From Corynebacterium callunae DSM 20147 (GTDB taxonomy: Bacteria; Actinomycetota; Actinomycetes; Mycobacteriales; Mycobacteriaceae), in assembly GCF_000344785.1 (NCBI RefSeq), contig NC_020506.1, positions 744,001 to 808,000 of the forward strand: a stretch of 64,000 bases of DNA, written 5' to 3'. Positions 18,879 to 27,440 of this stretch are shown piece by piece (within the stretch, counting starts at the first letter, position 1; each line of letters starts with the position of its first letter). Below the pieces are notes generated by a model that was given only the letters and a program-made list of their open reading frames with translations, had not been told where the DNA came from and ran no database searches. A program made the translations under genes and the position numbers.

Positions 18879-18882
18879 ATTA

Positions 18883-18920
18883 ACAAAAGCCTTACTAACT
18901 TCGGTTAGTAAGGCTTTTGT
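18883..18920 (+). terminator. tRNA terminator hairpin
   Basis: Long perfect arms (ACAAAAGCCTTACTAAC against GTTAGTAAGGCTTTTGT) close on a TTCG-type loop just after the tRNA. The T-rich 3' arm supplies the tract. Confidence 0.85.
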
Positions 18921-18950
18921 CATTGTTGCGCATTGTTGCGCATTGGTGCG
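18921..18950 (+). repeat. Three tandem 10-bp repeats
   Basis: CATTGTTGCG occurs twice, followed by CATTGGTGCG, directly after the tRNA terminator. Role unknown. From here to the protease gene at 19161 I see no further gene or clear signal. Confidence 0.6.
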
Positions 18951-19160
18951 GGAGGCGAGGGGTTCGTCGAAAAGCGTCGGTGTTTTAAATACCCCCAAAT
19001 ACCCCTATCGCCTGCGTAAAAGAGGTTTTTGCGGCAACGGCGGAGAATTTTGGCAACGACTCGGTCACACTTCTGAATTCAAGGGTTCAAAGTGACGTGG
19101 GGCATGGCAGTATATAAATCATTGCCCGTTTCATGTTATGAAAGTGAACTAAAGATCCTT

Positions 19161-20231
19161 ATGCGCTTCCCGGTCTCACGCCGTGCCATTTTTTCCGCAT
19201 CAATTCTTATTGCGGGAGTGAGTCTGACAACGCCAGCGCATGCAGCTGAGTGGGTGGACACCACGGCCGTGGTTGATCAAGCGAATGCGCAACTTTCACA
19301 ATTCGGAATAACTCTTGATCGCAGTGCCGCGGAAAATTTCGATGCAAGCACCAATTCCACCATTGATGCAACTCTTGCGCCTTATGGTGTGACTGGGGTT
19401 TCCGCTGGCCAGGTTGTAGAACAGCCATTGGCACCGCCTGTTGAAACCGCTGAAACTGTGGCCACTGAACCCGTAGCCCAGCCCGCGCTGCCCAATTATG
19501 AGGTTCGCAACGATATTCAGTCTCAGGTAATGGCTGCAACCTTGGGTCAAGTGGTGCACCGAGTTCCAGGTTCTTGGTTTAATGCGCCAGCTGTTCCGGA
19601 GGAATCTCAGATAGTGGAAGAGCAGGGGCAATCACTTTATGGCCCGGGCACTCCGATCTATCTTGATGGCACCGCAATGTGCACCTTGGCGGTGACCGGA
19701 ACTGACGCCGATGGTCGCAAAATTGGTATTACTGCCGGTCACTGTGGTCAAGCCGGTGATGCTGTGCGTTCTGGAGATTCTTATTGGGTAGGCGATTCTG
19801 GAACTGTTGTATATAACGCACCAAATGCGGATTACTCAGTTATTGAGTTCGGCTCTAATGCACAACTTACAAATTCTTATAACGGAATCACCGTTAACTC
19901 TGTAGGCGGCGGCGTTGCTCCCGGGCAACAGGTCTGCAAAAGTGGTGTTGCTACCGGCCTTACCTGTGGAATTGTGTGGTCTGCCGATCAGCGCATGACG
20001 ATGTCCCAGGTCTGTGCCGGCCGTGGCGATTCCGGAGCTCCAGTTTTTGTGGATAACCGCTTGGTGGGCATCGTCTCTGGCGGCGTTATTCCGAATTATG
20101 ACCTTTCCTGCACCACACCTTTGCAGGGTTCTTTGTTCATGCCGTCCCTGTCCGTAAATATGGACCAAATCCTCGGAGATCTTAATACCGTCAATGGTCC
20201 AGGTCGTGGTTTCCAGCCCACCGCTGGATAA
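19161..20231 (+). CDS. Secreted S1-family (alpha-lytic-like) serine protease
   Basis: A 356-residue preproprotein. A signal peptide ends at AHA-AEW, a propeptide of about 140 residues follows, then a chymotrypsin-fold domain. The triad is visible: His in TAGHC, Asp in NADYSVIE, Ser in GRGDSGAP. Two cysteine pairs fit the conserved disulfides of the streptogrisin/alpha-lytic type. I chose ATG 19161 because it starts directly before the signal peptide; the frame extends to 19092. Probably exported by Sec and self-processed. It stands alone between tRNA-fMet and a strong convergent terminator. Confidence 0.85.
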   Translation: MRFPVSRRAIFSASILIAGVSLTTPAHAAEWVDTTAVVDQANAQLSQFGITLDRSAAENFDASTNSTIDATLAPYGVTGVSAGQVVEQPLAPPVETAETVATEPVAQPALPNYEVRNDIQSQVMAATLGQVVHRVPGSWFNAPAVPEESQIVEEQGQSLYGPGTPIYLDGTAMCTLAVTGTDADGRKIGITAGHCGQAGDAVRSGDSYWVGDSGTVVYNAPNADYSVIEFGSNAQLTNSYNGITVNSVGGGVAPGQQVCKSGVATGLTCGIVWSADQRMTMSQVCAGRGDSGAPVFVDNRLVGIVSGGVIPNYDLSCTTPLQGSLFMPSLSVNMDQILGDLNTVNGPGRGFQPTAG

Positions 20232-20246
20232 AACGTAGCCCACAAA

Positions 20247-20290
20247 AAGGAAGGGCCTAGCTGCCAAAATTGGCAGCTAGGCCCTTCCTT
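20247..20290. terminator. Bidirectional terminator between protease and hisN
   Basis: Arms of 21 bases (from AAGGAAGGGCC to GGCCCTTCCTT) are perfect inverses around two central bases. A-rich and T-rich flanks serve both convergent genes. Confidence 0.88.
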
Positions 20291-20310
20291 ATTCTGAGAA
20301 ACAAGCCGGC

Positions 20311-21099
20311 TTAGGACTGCTTGAAGCGGTCCAGCACCTCTTGGTGCAATAGGCCATTGGTGGCGATAGCATCGCCACCATGAGGTCCATCAACACCGGC
20401 TAAAGAGGTGAAGCGACCGCCTGCCTCAGTGACCAAAATGGACAGAGGCGCCAGATCCCACAGACTGACTTCTGGCTCGGCAGCGATATCTACTGCACCT
20501 TCGGCGACTAGGCAGTAGGAGAAGAAATCGCCAAAGCCACGCAGTCGCCAGGTGTCATCGCTGAGCTCAATGAATTGTTCGCGAAGCTTGCGTTCTTCCC
20601 AACCGGAGAGGGAAGAAAAGGAAATGGAAGCATCCTCCAACTTAGACACAGAAGAAACCTGCAGCTTTCGAGGAGAAGTGCCATTAAAAGTACGCCAGGC
20701 GCCAGCACCCTCAGCAGCCCACCAGCGACGTGCCAAGGCAGGAGCTGAGATAACACCTGCAACGGGGCGGCCATCATCGAGCAGCGCAATTAACGTTGCC
20801 CAGACGGGAACTCCACGCACGAAGTTTTTGGTGCCGTCGATGGGATCGATAATCCACTGACGGACACTGAGTTCTACATCGCCGCCAAATTCTTCACCCA
20901 GGATTGCATCGGCAGGACGCGCAGTACTGAGCTTTTCGCGCAGTGCTTGTTCGGTCGCCAGATCGGCATCACTAACGGGAGTCATATCAGGCTTGGAGGA
21001 AACTTCCAGGTCAGTGGCTTCAAATCTTTCCAAAGTGAGAGAATCGGCAAGTTCAGCTAATTCCAGGGCCAGGGCTAAGTCATCTGCGTAGTTACTCAT
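20311..21099 (-). CDS. hisN: Histidinol-phosphatase HisN (IMPase family)
   Basis: A 262-residue inositol-monophosphatase-fold enzyme. Metal-binding motifs are present in order: [21 protein letters not shown], and [15 protein letters not shown]. In C. glutamicum the member of this family at the same place, next to a second IMPase gene and prfB, is HisN, which removes phosphate from L-histidinol phosphate in histidine synthesis. The naming rests on synteny and the motif details; motifs alone give only the superfamily. It follows the second IMPase gene by 6 bases, so they form an operon. Confidence 0.85.
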   Translation of the reverse strand: MSNYADDLALALELAELADSLTLERFEATDLEVSSKPDMTPVSDADLATEQALREKLSTARPADAILGEEFGGDVELSVRQWIIDPIDGTKNFVRGVPVWATLIALLDDGRPVAGVISAPALARRWWAAEGAGAWRTFNGTSPRKLQVSSVSKLEDASISFSSLSGWEERKLREQFIELSDDTWRLRGFGDFFSYCLVAEGAVDIAAEPEVSLWDLAPLSILVTEAGGRFTSLAGVDGPHGGDAIATNGLLHQEVLDRFKQS

Positions 21100-21105
21100 A
21101 ATGTC

Positions 21106-21972
21106 CTAGTCTAGTGCGCTGAAGGTATCAGAAATCTCAGAGACAGCCTCGGCGTTTCCCGCCACACACCAAACTACGCCGCCAGCGTTGACCTTGATGC
21201 AAGCACCGCCCACACCTTCAATCAGCGCGCGACCCGGCAGCCAATCCCAATCGGCCACACTGTGCTGCACCCAAGCACCGACGCTGCCTTCTGCAACCCC
21301 GGCCAAATCCACCGAGCCAGCACCAAACATTCTGATGGTGGCAGGTTTGGTGGCAACGCTGCGCCACGCCTCATGGATCTTGTCATCGGCCAGGCGAGTG
21401 GGGTGAATATAGGTGCCAAGAGAAATGCTTTTCAGGGGTTCGTCGACAAGCATCTTTAGCTCCTTGCCGTCGCGCGTGGTCCGGATACCCGGGCCCCCGA
21501 ACCAGGTATAACCCATGGCAGGGCGGTGCACCGCCCCAAAAAGCAGGCGATCGGGATTGGCAGGCTCGCCCTCTACCAGCGCGATTGCAGAGCACCAATA
21601 ATCGGAGCCCTGCGTGAAGTTATAGGTGCCATCAACTGGGTCAATGACCCAGAAACGACCGCTTTTCGACGCCCGGTTGGCGCCTTCTTCACCAATCACG
21701 CCATCTTCCGGTCGCAGCGCTTCCAAAGCACCTGCAACAAAAGATTCGGCAGCGCGATCAGCATCGGTCACCACATCAGAAATCGAAGTTTTGAAATCAG
21801 TGGCGAGGCCATTTTCCCGCATCCGCCATGCCAAACGACCGGCGTTATAAACCAAAGCCTGTGCCAAATGTTCATCAGTGTCCTGCTCATGCGCAATGAC
21901 AAAAGTTTTGGTGATGGTCTTGATCATGTCATCTAAGCTGGCGGCTGGATGAGTCTGCTCGGGATTATTCAT
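21106..21972 (-). CDS. Inositol-monophosphatase-family phosphatase
   Basis: A 288-residue IMPase-fold protein with the metal motifs GEEGANR, WVIDPVDGTYNF and WDWLPGRALIEGVGG. It is first in the operon with hisN and divergent from prfB. Compared with hisN it has a ~30-residue N-terminal extension and a shorter third motif. The substrate cannot be assigned from sequence; inositol phosphate or a related sugar phosphate is possible, given that corynebacteria make inositol lipids. Confidence 0.82.
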   Translation of the reverse strand: MNNPEQTHPAASLDDMIKTITKTFVIAHEQDTDEHLAQALVYNAGRLAWRMRENGLATDFKTSISDVVTDADRAAESFVAGALEALRPEDGVIGEEGANRASKSGRFWVIDPVDGTYNFTQGSDYWCSAIALVEGEPANPDRLLFGAVHRPAMGYTWFGGPGIRTTRDGKELKMLVDEPLKSISLGTYIHPTRLADDKIHEAWRSVATKPATIRMFGAGSVDLAGVAEGSVGAWVQHSVADWDWLPGRALIEGVGGACIKVNAGGVVWCVAGNAEAVSEISDTFSALD

Positions 21973-22059
21973 ACTCTCTATTGTGCATCCCTTAAGCTCA
22001 GCGTGCCGAACAGGGCGGAGTTCTTAGCTTAAACACCTAAACGGGTAACATATGCAGAC

Positions 22060-23166
22060 ATGCGTCCCGAAATTTCTGCAGCACTTTCTGAGCTCGACAG
22101 CACCCTCACCACCATTGAGAAGGTACTAAACCCGGAAGAAATGTCCGACCGAGTCCGAGAACTAGAAGCACAAGCAGCAGACCCTTCACTTTGGGACGAC
22201 CCCGACCACGCGCAGCAGGTCACCTCTGAGCTCTCCCATGTACAAGCTGAGCTGCGCAAAATCACCGAATTGCGCCAGCGCATCGAAGATCTTCCCATCA
22301 TGTACGAACTTGCCGAGGAAGAAGACGGCGATACCTCCATTGCCGATGAAGAACTCGAGGACCTTCGCGCATTGATTGAGGCTCTGGAAGTAAAAACCAT
22401 GCTCTCCGGCGAATACGATGCCCGCGAAGCCGTGATTAATATCCGTTCCGGCGCTGGTGGAGTGGACGCTGCGGACTGGGCCGAGATGCTCATGCGCATG
22501 TACACCCGCTGGGCGGAAAAGAACGGCCACAAGGTAGATGTTTATGACATTTCCTATGCTGAAGAAGCTGGCATCAAATCCGCCACCTTCGTGGTCCATG
22601 GTGACTATATGTACGGCCAGCTCTCTGTGGAACAGGGCGCTCACCGTTTGGTTCGTATTAGTCCCTTTGATAATCAGGGCCGCCGCCAAACCTCATTTGC
22701 CGAGGTAGAAGTGCTGCCAGTGGTGGAAAAGACCGACTCCATTGACGTTCCAGACAATGAGATCCGCGTGGACGTTTACCGATCTTCCGGCCCTGGTGGA
22801 CAATCCGTGAATACCACCGACTCCGCCGTGCGTCTTACTCACATTCCAACCGGCATCGTTGTGACCTGCCAAAATGAGAAATCACAGATCCAGAATAAGG
22901 CCTCTGCGATGCGGGTTCTCCAGGCGAAATTGCTCGAGCGTAAGCGCCAAGAAGAGCGTGCTGAAATGGATGCACTTGGTGCCGGTGGCAATGCTTCCTG
23001 GGGCAATCAAATGCGATCCTACGTTTTGCACCCTTATCAAATGGTGAAAGACCTAAGAACCAACTTTGAAGTAAATGATCCCCAAAAGGTGCTTGATGGT
23101 GACATCGATGGCTTCCTCGAGGCCGGCATTCGCTGGCGCATGGCGGAGCAAAACACCTCAAGCTAG
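22060..23166 (+). CDS. prfB: Peptide chain release factor 2
   Basis: A 368-residue class I release factor. The anticodon-like motif SPF (201-203) marks RF2, which reads UGA and UAA, and GGQ (246-248) enters the peptidyl transferase centre. The reading frame is continuous from ATG 22060: the programmed +1 frameshift found in many bacterial prfB genes is absent, as is normal for actinobacteria. It heads the conserved block prfB-ftsE-ftsX-smpB-ssrA. Confidence 0.95.
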   Translation: MRPEISAALSELDSTLTTIEKVLNPEEMSDRVRELEAQAADPSLWDDPDHAQQVTSELSHVQAELRKITELRQRIEDLPIMYELAEEEDGDTSIADEELEDLRALIEALEVKTMLSGEYDAREAVINIRSGAGGVDAADWAEMLMRMYTRWAEKNGHKVDVYDISYAEEAGIKSATFVVHGDYMYGQLSVEQGAHRLVRISPFDNQGRRQTSFAEVEVLPVVEKTDSIDVPDNEIRVDVYRSSGPGGQSVNTTDSAVRLTHIPTGIVVTCQNEKSQIQNKASAMRVLQAKLLERKRQEERAEMDALGAGGNASWGNQMRSYVLHPYQMVKDLRTNFEVNDPQKVLDGDIDGFLEAGIRWRMAEQNTSS

Positions 23167-23217
23167 GGCAGTTGCTTGGTTTTTGGTTTAAGTTTGGCTC
23201 GGGGAGTTGAAAAACCG

Positions 23218-23345
23218 TCCCGATTTACGAAGATCGGCTGCTTTAGAAGTGTTTTTTGCGTAAATCGGCACGGAAATTGGGGCAGCACCGTGCGGATTTA
23301 CGCAGAACTTTTGTTTGCTTAGCGCTGTTTGCGTAAATCGGCACG
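23218..23345. repeat. Dispersed repeats of a GCGTAAATCGGCACG motif in the prfB-ftsE gap
   Basis: The 400-base gap between prfB and ftsE holds copies at 23255-23273 and 23328-23345 (+ orientation), one inverted copy at 23287-23307 with a single mismatch, and a degenerate inverted copy near 23218-23230. The first + copy and the inverted copy could fold into a hairpin. No gene is convincing here; a 92-codon antisense frame is built from the repeats. Confidence 0.6.
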
Positions 23346-23566
23346 CTTTGTGAATAAAATTGCCGGAACCCCGTTTTCGCAGGCGCGCTAGATGACGATT
23401 TAGGGCGCTTAAAGGGGTGGATCGATATAAAAGGCCATCTTCAAAGGTGTAGGCCTTAAAACGCAATTGCGCTAGGTGGGGCTTTTCTAGACGTTTACTG
23501 GGAATCTTTACCTAAGTTTGTCACTTTCGTTTCTTTAGTCACAACTGTTTCGCTAGAGTGTGAGCC

Positions 23567-24256
23567 GTGATCACCTTCGAGAATGTCTCCAAGAACTACA
23601 AGACATCAACCCGCCCAGCATTGGACAATGTGTCCTTGCATATTGAAAAAGGCGAGTTTGTTTTCCTCATTGGGCCTTCGGGATCGGGTAAATCTACCTT
23701 CCTGCGCCTTTTGACAAGAGAGGAGAATGTCAGTTCCGGAAACCTCATGTTCGCAGACTTCCAGGTCAATAAGCTGCGCGGCACTCAGGTAAATAAACTG
23801 AGGCAACGCATCGGATATGTTTTCCAGGATTTCCGACTACTCAAAAACAAGAATGTCTATGACAATGTGGCATTTGCATTGGAAGTAATCGGCAAAAAGA
23901 AACACAAAATCGAGCAGCTGGTTCCCGAAACACTCGAAATGGTGGGACTGGCAGGCAAGGCAAACCGCATGCCCAATGAACTTTCGGGTGGTGAGCAGCA
24001 GCGCGTGGCAATTGCTCGCGCCTTTGTGAATAGGCCATTGGTGCTTTTGGCAGATGAGCCCACTGGAAATCTCGATCCAGATACCTCAGATGAGATCATG
24101 ATTTTGCTTAATCGAATTAATCGCATGGGAACCACCGTTGTCATGTCCACACACAATGCCCGCACTGTGGATGATATGCGCCGTCGCGTTATTGAATTGC
24201 AGCTGGGCAAATTAGTTCGCGATGATGCTCATGGCGTCTACGGCGAAATGCGATAG
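23567..24256 (+). CDS. ftsE: Cell-division ABC transporter ATPase FtsE
   Basis: A 229-residue ABC ATPase. Walker A GPSGSGKS is at 36-43, the signature LSGGEQQ at 139-145, and Walker [12 protein letters not shown] follows. With FtsX it transmits ATP hydrolysis across the membrane to activate peptidoglycan hydrolases at the septum. The GTG start at 23567 fits the family N-terminus. ftsX starts 10 bases downstream. Confidence 0.94.
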   Translation: MITFENVSKNYKTSTRPALDNVSLHIEKGEFVFLIGPSGSGKSTFLRLLTREENVSSGNLMFADFQVNKLRGTQVNKLRQRIGYVFQDFRLLKNKNVYDNVAFALEVIGKKKHKIEQLVPETLEMVGLAGKANRMPNELSGGEQQRVAIARAFVNRPLVLLADEPTGNLDPDTSDEIMILLNRINRMGTTVVMSTHNARTVDDMRRRVIELQLGKLVRDDAHGVYGEMR

Positions 24257-24266
24257 GGGGGGAATT

Positions 24267-25169
24267 ATGGCTTTAGGATATGTAATTCGCGAGGCTTTCC
24301 GTGGCTTGGGTCGAAATTTCACCATGACGGTAGCGCTCATTATCACCACTTCTATCTCATTGGCACTTTTGGCCACGGGATTTTTGGTCACCAATATGAC
24401 AGAGCGCACCAAGGATATTTATTTGGACCGCGTTGAGGTGATGATTCAGCTTGATGAAAGCACCTCCGCTAATGATCCGGAGTGTACCAGCGAAGAGTGC
24501 GTTGAAGTTCGCGATACCTTGGAAGGCGTTGAGGGAATCGATTCCATTACTTATCGTTCCCGCGAGGCCTCTTATGAGCGTTTTGTAGAAGTATTCCAAA
24601 ACACTGATCCGGTTTTGGTGCAGGAGACTTCGCCAGATGCGTTGCCGGCAGCTTTCCATGTGCGCCTGGCAGATCCCTTGGCGGTGGATATTCTTGATCC
24701 AGTAAGAGAACTTCCGCAGGTTACAAATGTTATTGACCAGGTGGATGATCTGCGAGGAGCAACCGATAACCTGGATTCAATTAGGAATGCCACCTTCTTG
24801 ATTGCCGCCGTGCAGCTTTTGGCTTCCATTTTCCTCATTGCCAATATGGTGCAGATTGCGGCTTATAACAGGCGTGAGGAAACTGAGATTATGCGTATTG
24901 TGGGCGCTTCGCGCTTTTATACTCAGGGTCCTTTTGTGCTGGAGGCGATTATCGCAACGCTTATTGGCGCAGTGTTTGCCACAGTTGGTTTGTTCCTGGG
25001 CAAGGAGCTGGTTATCGATAAAGCTTTGCAGGGTCTGTATGAATCGCAGCTGATTGCGCCAGTGACCACAAATGACATTTGGCTGATCGCGCCGGCAATT
25101 TCTGCCTTTGGTGTAGTGATCGCGGGGGTTATCGCGCAGCTCACTTTGAGGTTCTACGTTCGTAAATAA
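24267..25169 (+). CDS. ftsX: Cell-division membrane protein FtsX
   Basis: A 300-residue protein with the FtsX topology: one N-terminal helix, an extracellular domain (about 45-170, with a cysteine pair in DPECTSEECVE), then three C-terminal helices. ATG 24267 follows GGGGGGGAATT, a strong RBS, and is preferred over upstream in-frame codons inside ftsE. It is the partner of FtsE. Confidence 0.93.
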   Translation: MALGYVIREAFRGLGRNFTMTVALIITTSISLALLATGFLVTNMTERTKDIYLDRVEVMIQLDESTSANDPECTSEECVEVRDTLEGVEGIDSITYRSREASYERFVEVFQNTDPVLVQETSPDALPAAFHVRLADPLAVDILDPVRELPQVTNVIDQVDDLRGATDNLDSIRNATFLIAAVQLLASIFLIANMVQIAAYNRREETEIMRIVGASRFYTQGPFVLEAIIATLIGAVFATVGLFLGKELVIDKALQGLYESQLIAPVTTNDIWLIAPAISAFGVVIAGVIAQLTLRFYVRK

Positions 25170-25190
25170 CTTCCTCTGCCGTAGACTGAA

Positions 25191-25691
25191 ATGATTATGG
25201 CCAAGAAGAATAAGAAAGTCGACGATAACAACGCTGTTCTCGCGACAAATCGTAAGGCCCGTCATGACTACCAGATCATTGATACCTGGGAGGCGGGTGT
25301 GGTGCTGCTCGGCACCGAAATTAAGTCCCTCCGTGAGGGAAAGGTTTCGCTCGTAGATTCCTTTGCGAGCATTGAAAATGGTGAAATTTGGCTCCAGCAC
25401 CTGCATATTCCGCAGTATTCTATGGGTTCCTGGACCAATCACACGCCAAAGCGCACTCGTAAATTGTTGTTGCACCGCAAGGAGATCGATTCCCTTATGG
25501 GTAAGGTGCGCGATGGTAATCGCACCTTGATTCCGCTCAAGCTCTACATCAAAAATGGTCGAGTCAAGCTCGAACTTGGGCTGGCGCAAGGTAAGCAGGA
25601 TTATGACAAGCGTCAAGACATTAAGCGCCGTACCGAAGAACGCGAGGTCACTCGGGAGCTTGGGCGCCGTATTAAAGGCATCAACGCCTAG
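25191..25691 (+). CDS. smpB: tmRNA-binding protein SmpB
   Basis: About 166 residues, with SmpB landmarks: NRKARHDYQIIDTWEAG, GTEIKSLREGKVSL, and the basic C-terminal tail after KRQDIKRRTEERE that enters the mRNA channel. Translation may begin at ATG 25191 or two codons later (MAKKNKK). It delivers tmRNA to stalled ribosomes. The ssrA gene lies about 100 bases downstream, the common pairing. Confidence 0.94.
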   Translation: MIMAKKNKKVDDNNAVLATNRKARHDYQIIDTWEAGVVLLGTEIKSLREGKVSLVDSFASIENGEIWLQHLHIPQYSMGSWTNHTPKRTRKLLLHRKEIDSLMGKVRDGNRTLIPLKLYIKNGRVKLELGLAQGKQDYDKRQDIKRRTEEREVTRELGRRIKGINA

Positions 25692-25794
25692 GGCGGCGTC
25701 GAAAAGCGCTTTTCGACGCTTGCATGTTGCGGTGTTTTGCGTTAGAGTTAAACCTTCTTGTGGAATTGCACAATCCCTCCACAGGATGATCGAC

Positions 25795-26171
25795 GGGGCT
25801 GACATGGTTTCGACTACGTTGATTTAGCCAGGGGAAGCGTGCCGGTGAAGGCTGGAGACCACCGTGAGCGTCGCAGCAAACTAATAAGCGCCGAGAAGTC
25901 TCAGCGCGACTACGCCCTCGCTGCATAATCCAGCGACCGCGTGTCTGTCAGCCCAGGGGAGTCCCTGACCTGGATCCTGGCATCGACTAAGGGACTTGCT
26001 GTTCAATCGCGTCCGCGGGGTTGAATGGGACTTTTACCGCAGACTGGGCTCATCATCCGGAAGTGTTCGTTCTAGCCGGAGGGCCGAGCAGAGATCATGC
26101 TACGAACTGCGCACGGAGAAGCCCTGGCGAGATAACGTAGGACCCGGGTTCAATTCCCGGCAGCTCCACCA
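25795..26171 (+). ncRNA. ssrA: Transfer-messenger RNA (tmRNA)
   Basis: The 5' end GGGGCTGACATGGTTTCGAC and the 3' end CAGCTCCACCA form the tRNA-like acceptor domain. The tag reading frame at 25890-25928 encodes AEKSQRDYALAA followed by TAA, the corynebacterial degradation tag. The rescue partner smpB lies just upstream. Confidence 0.97.
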
Positions 26172-26177
26172 ATATGG

Positions 26178-26208
26178 AAAATCCTGGTCATTAGTGGCCA
26201 GGATTTTT
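26178..26208 (+). terminator. ssrA terminator
   Basis: AAAATCCTGG pairs with CCAGGATTTTT, and the 3' arm runs into a T tract, seven bases after the tmRNA CCA end. Confidence 0.85.
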
Positions 26209-26355
26209 CTGCGTCCTGGTCTTATTAGACGTGAGGGATATTCGATTACGTACAGCTAGCGGACAAATCTGGTAAATGCCCAAGCACCTGGCAGGCAGCA
26301 CCTCAATTGCGTAGTTTTAGGGACGTTACGGGAAGAGATTTCTCACATCAGCTAG

Positions 26356-26395
26356 AACAATGCCCCGCTCACATCAAGGTGAGCGGGGCATTGTT
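26356..26395 (-). terminator. Terminator after the small membrane-peptide genes
   Basis: Perfect 17-base arms (AACAATGCCCCGCTCAC and its inverse) with a 6-base loop lie just after the stop codon of the 34-residue peptide gene on the minus strand. Confidence 0.8.
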
Positions 26396-26408
26396 CATAA
26401 AGATCGAG

Positions 26409-26513
26409 TTATAGAGAGAGTAGGCCGCGGATGGCGTCAAAGGCGAAACCAAAGGCACTGCCAATGATTGGCAGACTGGCGTAGAACTCGGTGAAGGTAT
26501 CGAAGTAATGCAT
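26409..26513 (-). CDS. Small hydrophobic peptide (34 aa), porin-like size class
   Basis: A 34-codon gene beginning MHYFDTFTEF with a good RBS (AAAGAGGA) 5 bases before the ATG, ending at TAA and followed by a strong terminator. The peptide is one amphipathic/hydrophobic stretch with no signal peptide. Corynebacteria export very short peptides of this kind (PorA, PorH, ProtX) without signal sequences to the mycolate outer membrane. Membership in that group is an inference from size, composition and pairing with the next gene; I cannot confirm homology. Confidence 0.55.
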   Translation of the reverse strand: MHYFDTFTEFYASLPIIGSAFGFAFDAIRGLLSL

Positions 26514-26561
26514 TAGGTCCTCTTTAGTAAGTTTTTGGATATGTTTTGGAAACTAAGTTCT

Positions 26562-26714
26562 TTAGATGCCGCTGGACAGGCCAATTTCCGTGAAGAAGGT
26601 GTCTAGAAAAGGTGCAAGAGCTACAGTGCTGATGATCGCTTCGATAAGGTATGGAAATGCGAGGATTGAATTGGTGGCATTGCTTGCCAGTTGCTGAATT
26701 GTTGCAAGGTCCAT
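26562..26714 (-). CDS. Small hydrophobic peptide (50 aa), porin-like size class
   Basis: A 50-codon gene starting MDLATIQQLASNATNS with AGAGGA upstream. It is followed on the same strand, after 48 bases, by the 34-residue gene, so the two probably share a transcript ending at the hairpin at 26356-26395. The MDL start, Ser/Asn-rich head and amphipathic body resemble PorH/ProtX-type peptides, some of which carry O-mycoloylation on serine. Function is inferred only. Upstream (26715-26880) is AT-rich and may hold the promoter. Confidence 0.6.
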   Translation of the reverse strand: MDLATIQQLASNATNSILAFPYLIEAIISTVALAPFLDTFFTEIGLSSGI

Positions 26715-26886
26715 GTGGAAAATCCTCTGGGCAGGGGTGGATTATTGAGTAAATGTAGAGCTAGTGCGAAGATTATCAGTGTAAATGGGCTTCTGCTATC
26801 GGTTTGAAATTTTCTTAAAATGCTCTTAGGAAAGTAGCTTTCCCTTTGGTTGTGGAGATTGATTGCAGGGGAGCGCTTTGGTTAAT

Positions 26887-26914
26887 TTGTAAATCATTAA
26901 CATAGGTGTACACT
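26887..26914 (+). promoter_or_regulatory. Candidate promoter of the second tRNA-fMet gene
   Basis: TTGTAA (26887-26892) and TACACT (26909-26914) are spaced by 16 bases, about 60 bases ahead of the tRNA. If real, copy 2 is an independently transcribed gene and not only an attachment-site remnant. Confidence 0.4.
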
Positions 26915-26975
26915 TTAAAAATGAAGCAAAAACAGTATATGTATTTGTTTTAGATGAACACTCTAAGTGTTGCGT

Positions 26976-27049
26976 CGCGGGGTGGAGCAGCTCGGTAGCT
27001 CGCTGGGCTCATAACCCAGAGGTCGTAGGTTCGAATCCTGCCCCCGCTA
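26976..27049 (+). tRNA. tRNA-fMet (CAT), initiator, copy 2; likely ICE attachment locus
   Basis: Identical to copy 1 except one T-loop base (TTCGAAT here); identity also includes TTGCGT before the gene and CTAA after it. The mobile element starts immediately to the right, so the 3' half of this gene is the likely attachment core. The other attachment end is not in the window. Confidence 0.94.
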
Positions 27050-27359
27050 CTAAATTCCAAGAATCCCTCTCAACTTCGGTTGAGGGGGATTCTGGCGTTT
27101 CCAGGGGGGAACGCCGGGGGAGTAGGTCAGTGATGTTAACACCAAAGAAGTCTGCTGTGGCATAGAGGTCATCGAGTGACCATGAAATCTCTCCTCGCAC
27201 CTTGCGCCCTGCTGTCGCGCCTGAAATTCCCAGAACCGCACCAAGCTCCCGCTTGGTTGTCTTTGTGGTGAAGAGAAGTTGATTAACTACAATCCCTACA
27301 CATTCGTCAGGTGTCCGTTTGTGTCTTATGGGCTTGTTTGCTCGTATTCCGGATGTCAT
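27009..27359 (-). CDS. XRE-like helix-turn-helix repressor at the element end
   Basis: A 116-residue frame with a helix-turn-helix (about 30-80: KTTKRELGAVLGISGATAGRK) of the Cro/CI type. The C-terminal ~30 codons lie antisense to the tRNA terminator and the 3' half of tRNA-fMet, producing the tail GAGFEPTTSGL that is a well-known translation of reverse tRNA sequence; the TGA stop falls opposite the anticodon loop. The functional protein is probably the first ~85 residues. The ATG at 27359 lies about 3 bases from a predicted transcription start, so the mRNA is likely leaderless. It is divergent from the excisionase-like gene and presumably controls it. Confidence 0.7.
   Translation of the reverse strand: MTSGIRANKPIRHKRTPDECVGIVVNQLLFTTKTTKRELGAVLGISGATAGRKVRGEISWSLDDLYATADFFGVNITDLLPRRSPLETPESPSTEVERDSWNLVAGAGFEPTTSGL
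27057..27095 (+). terminator. Hairpin terminator after tRNA-fMet copy 2
   Basis: Arms CCAAGAATCC(C)TCTCAAC and GTTGAGGGGGATTCTGG close on TTCG. The same layout occurs after copy 1, but the stem sequence is unrelated. It overlaps, in antisense, the 3' end of the XRE-type gene. Confidence 0.7.
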
Positions 27360-27368
27360 GACTTAAAA

Positions 27369-27433
27369 ACTATACTATGAACGCAAACAGCGCAAGGCTA
27401 ACGTTTGACGTTAGTTTGGGTTTCTGTGATACT
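27369..27433. promoter_or_regulatory. Divergent promoters with a 17-bp palindromic operator
   Basis: The palindrome CTAACGTTTGACGTTAG lies at 27398-27414. On the + strand, TTGACG (27405-27410) inside it and GATACT (27428-27433) are spaced by 17 bases and point to a start near the ATG at 27441. On the - strand, TATAGT (27369-27374) would start transcription next to the ATG at 27359. Binding to the palindrome would cover the -35 of the rightward promoter and adjoin that of the leftward one. Confidence 0.6.
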
Positions 27434-27440
27434 CGTTTTC

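Noticed and set aside
22060..22140. Programmed frameshift in prfB
   Set aside because: The reading frame is continuous from the ATG, and no internal TGA with an upstream SD-like stimulator is present.
23188..23466. 92-codon minus-strand frame in the prfB-ftsE gap
   Set aside because: Built across the repeated motifs, without RBS or conserved features.
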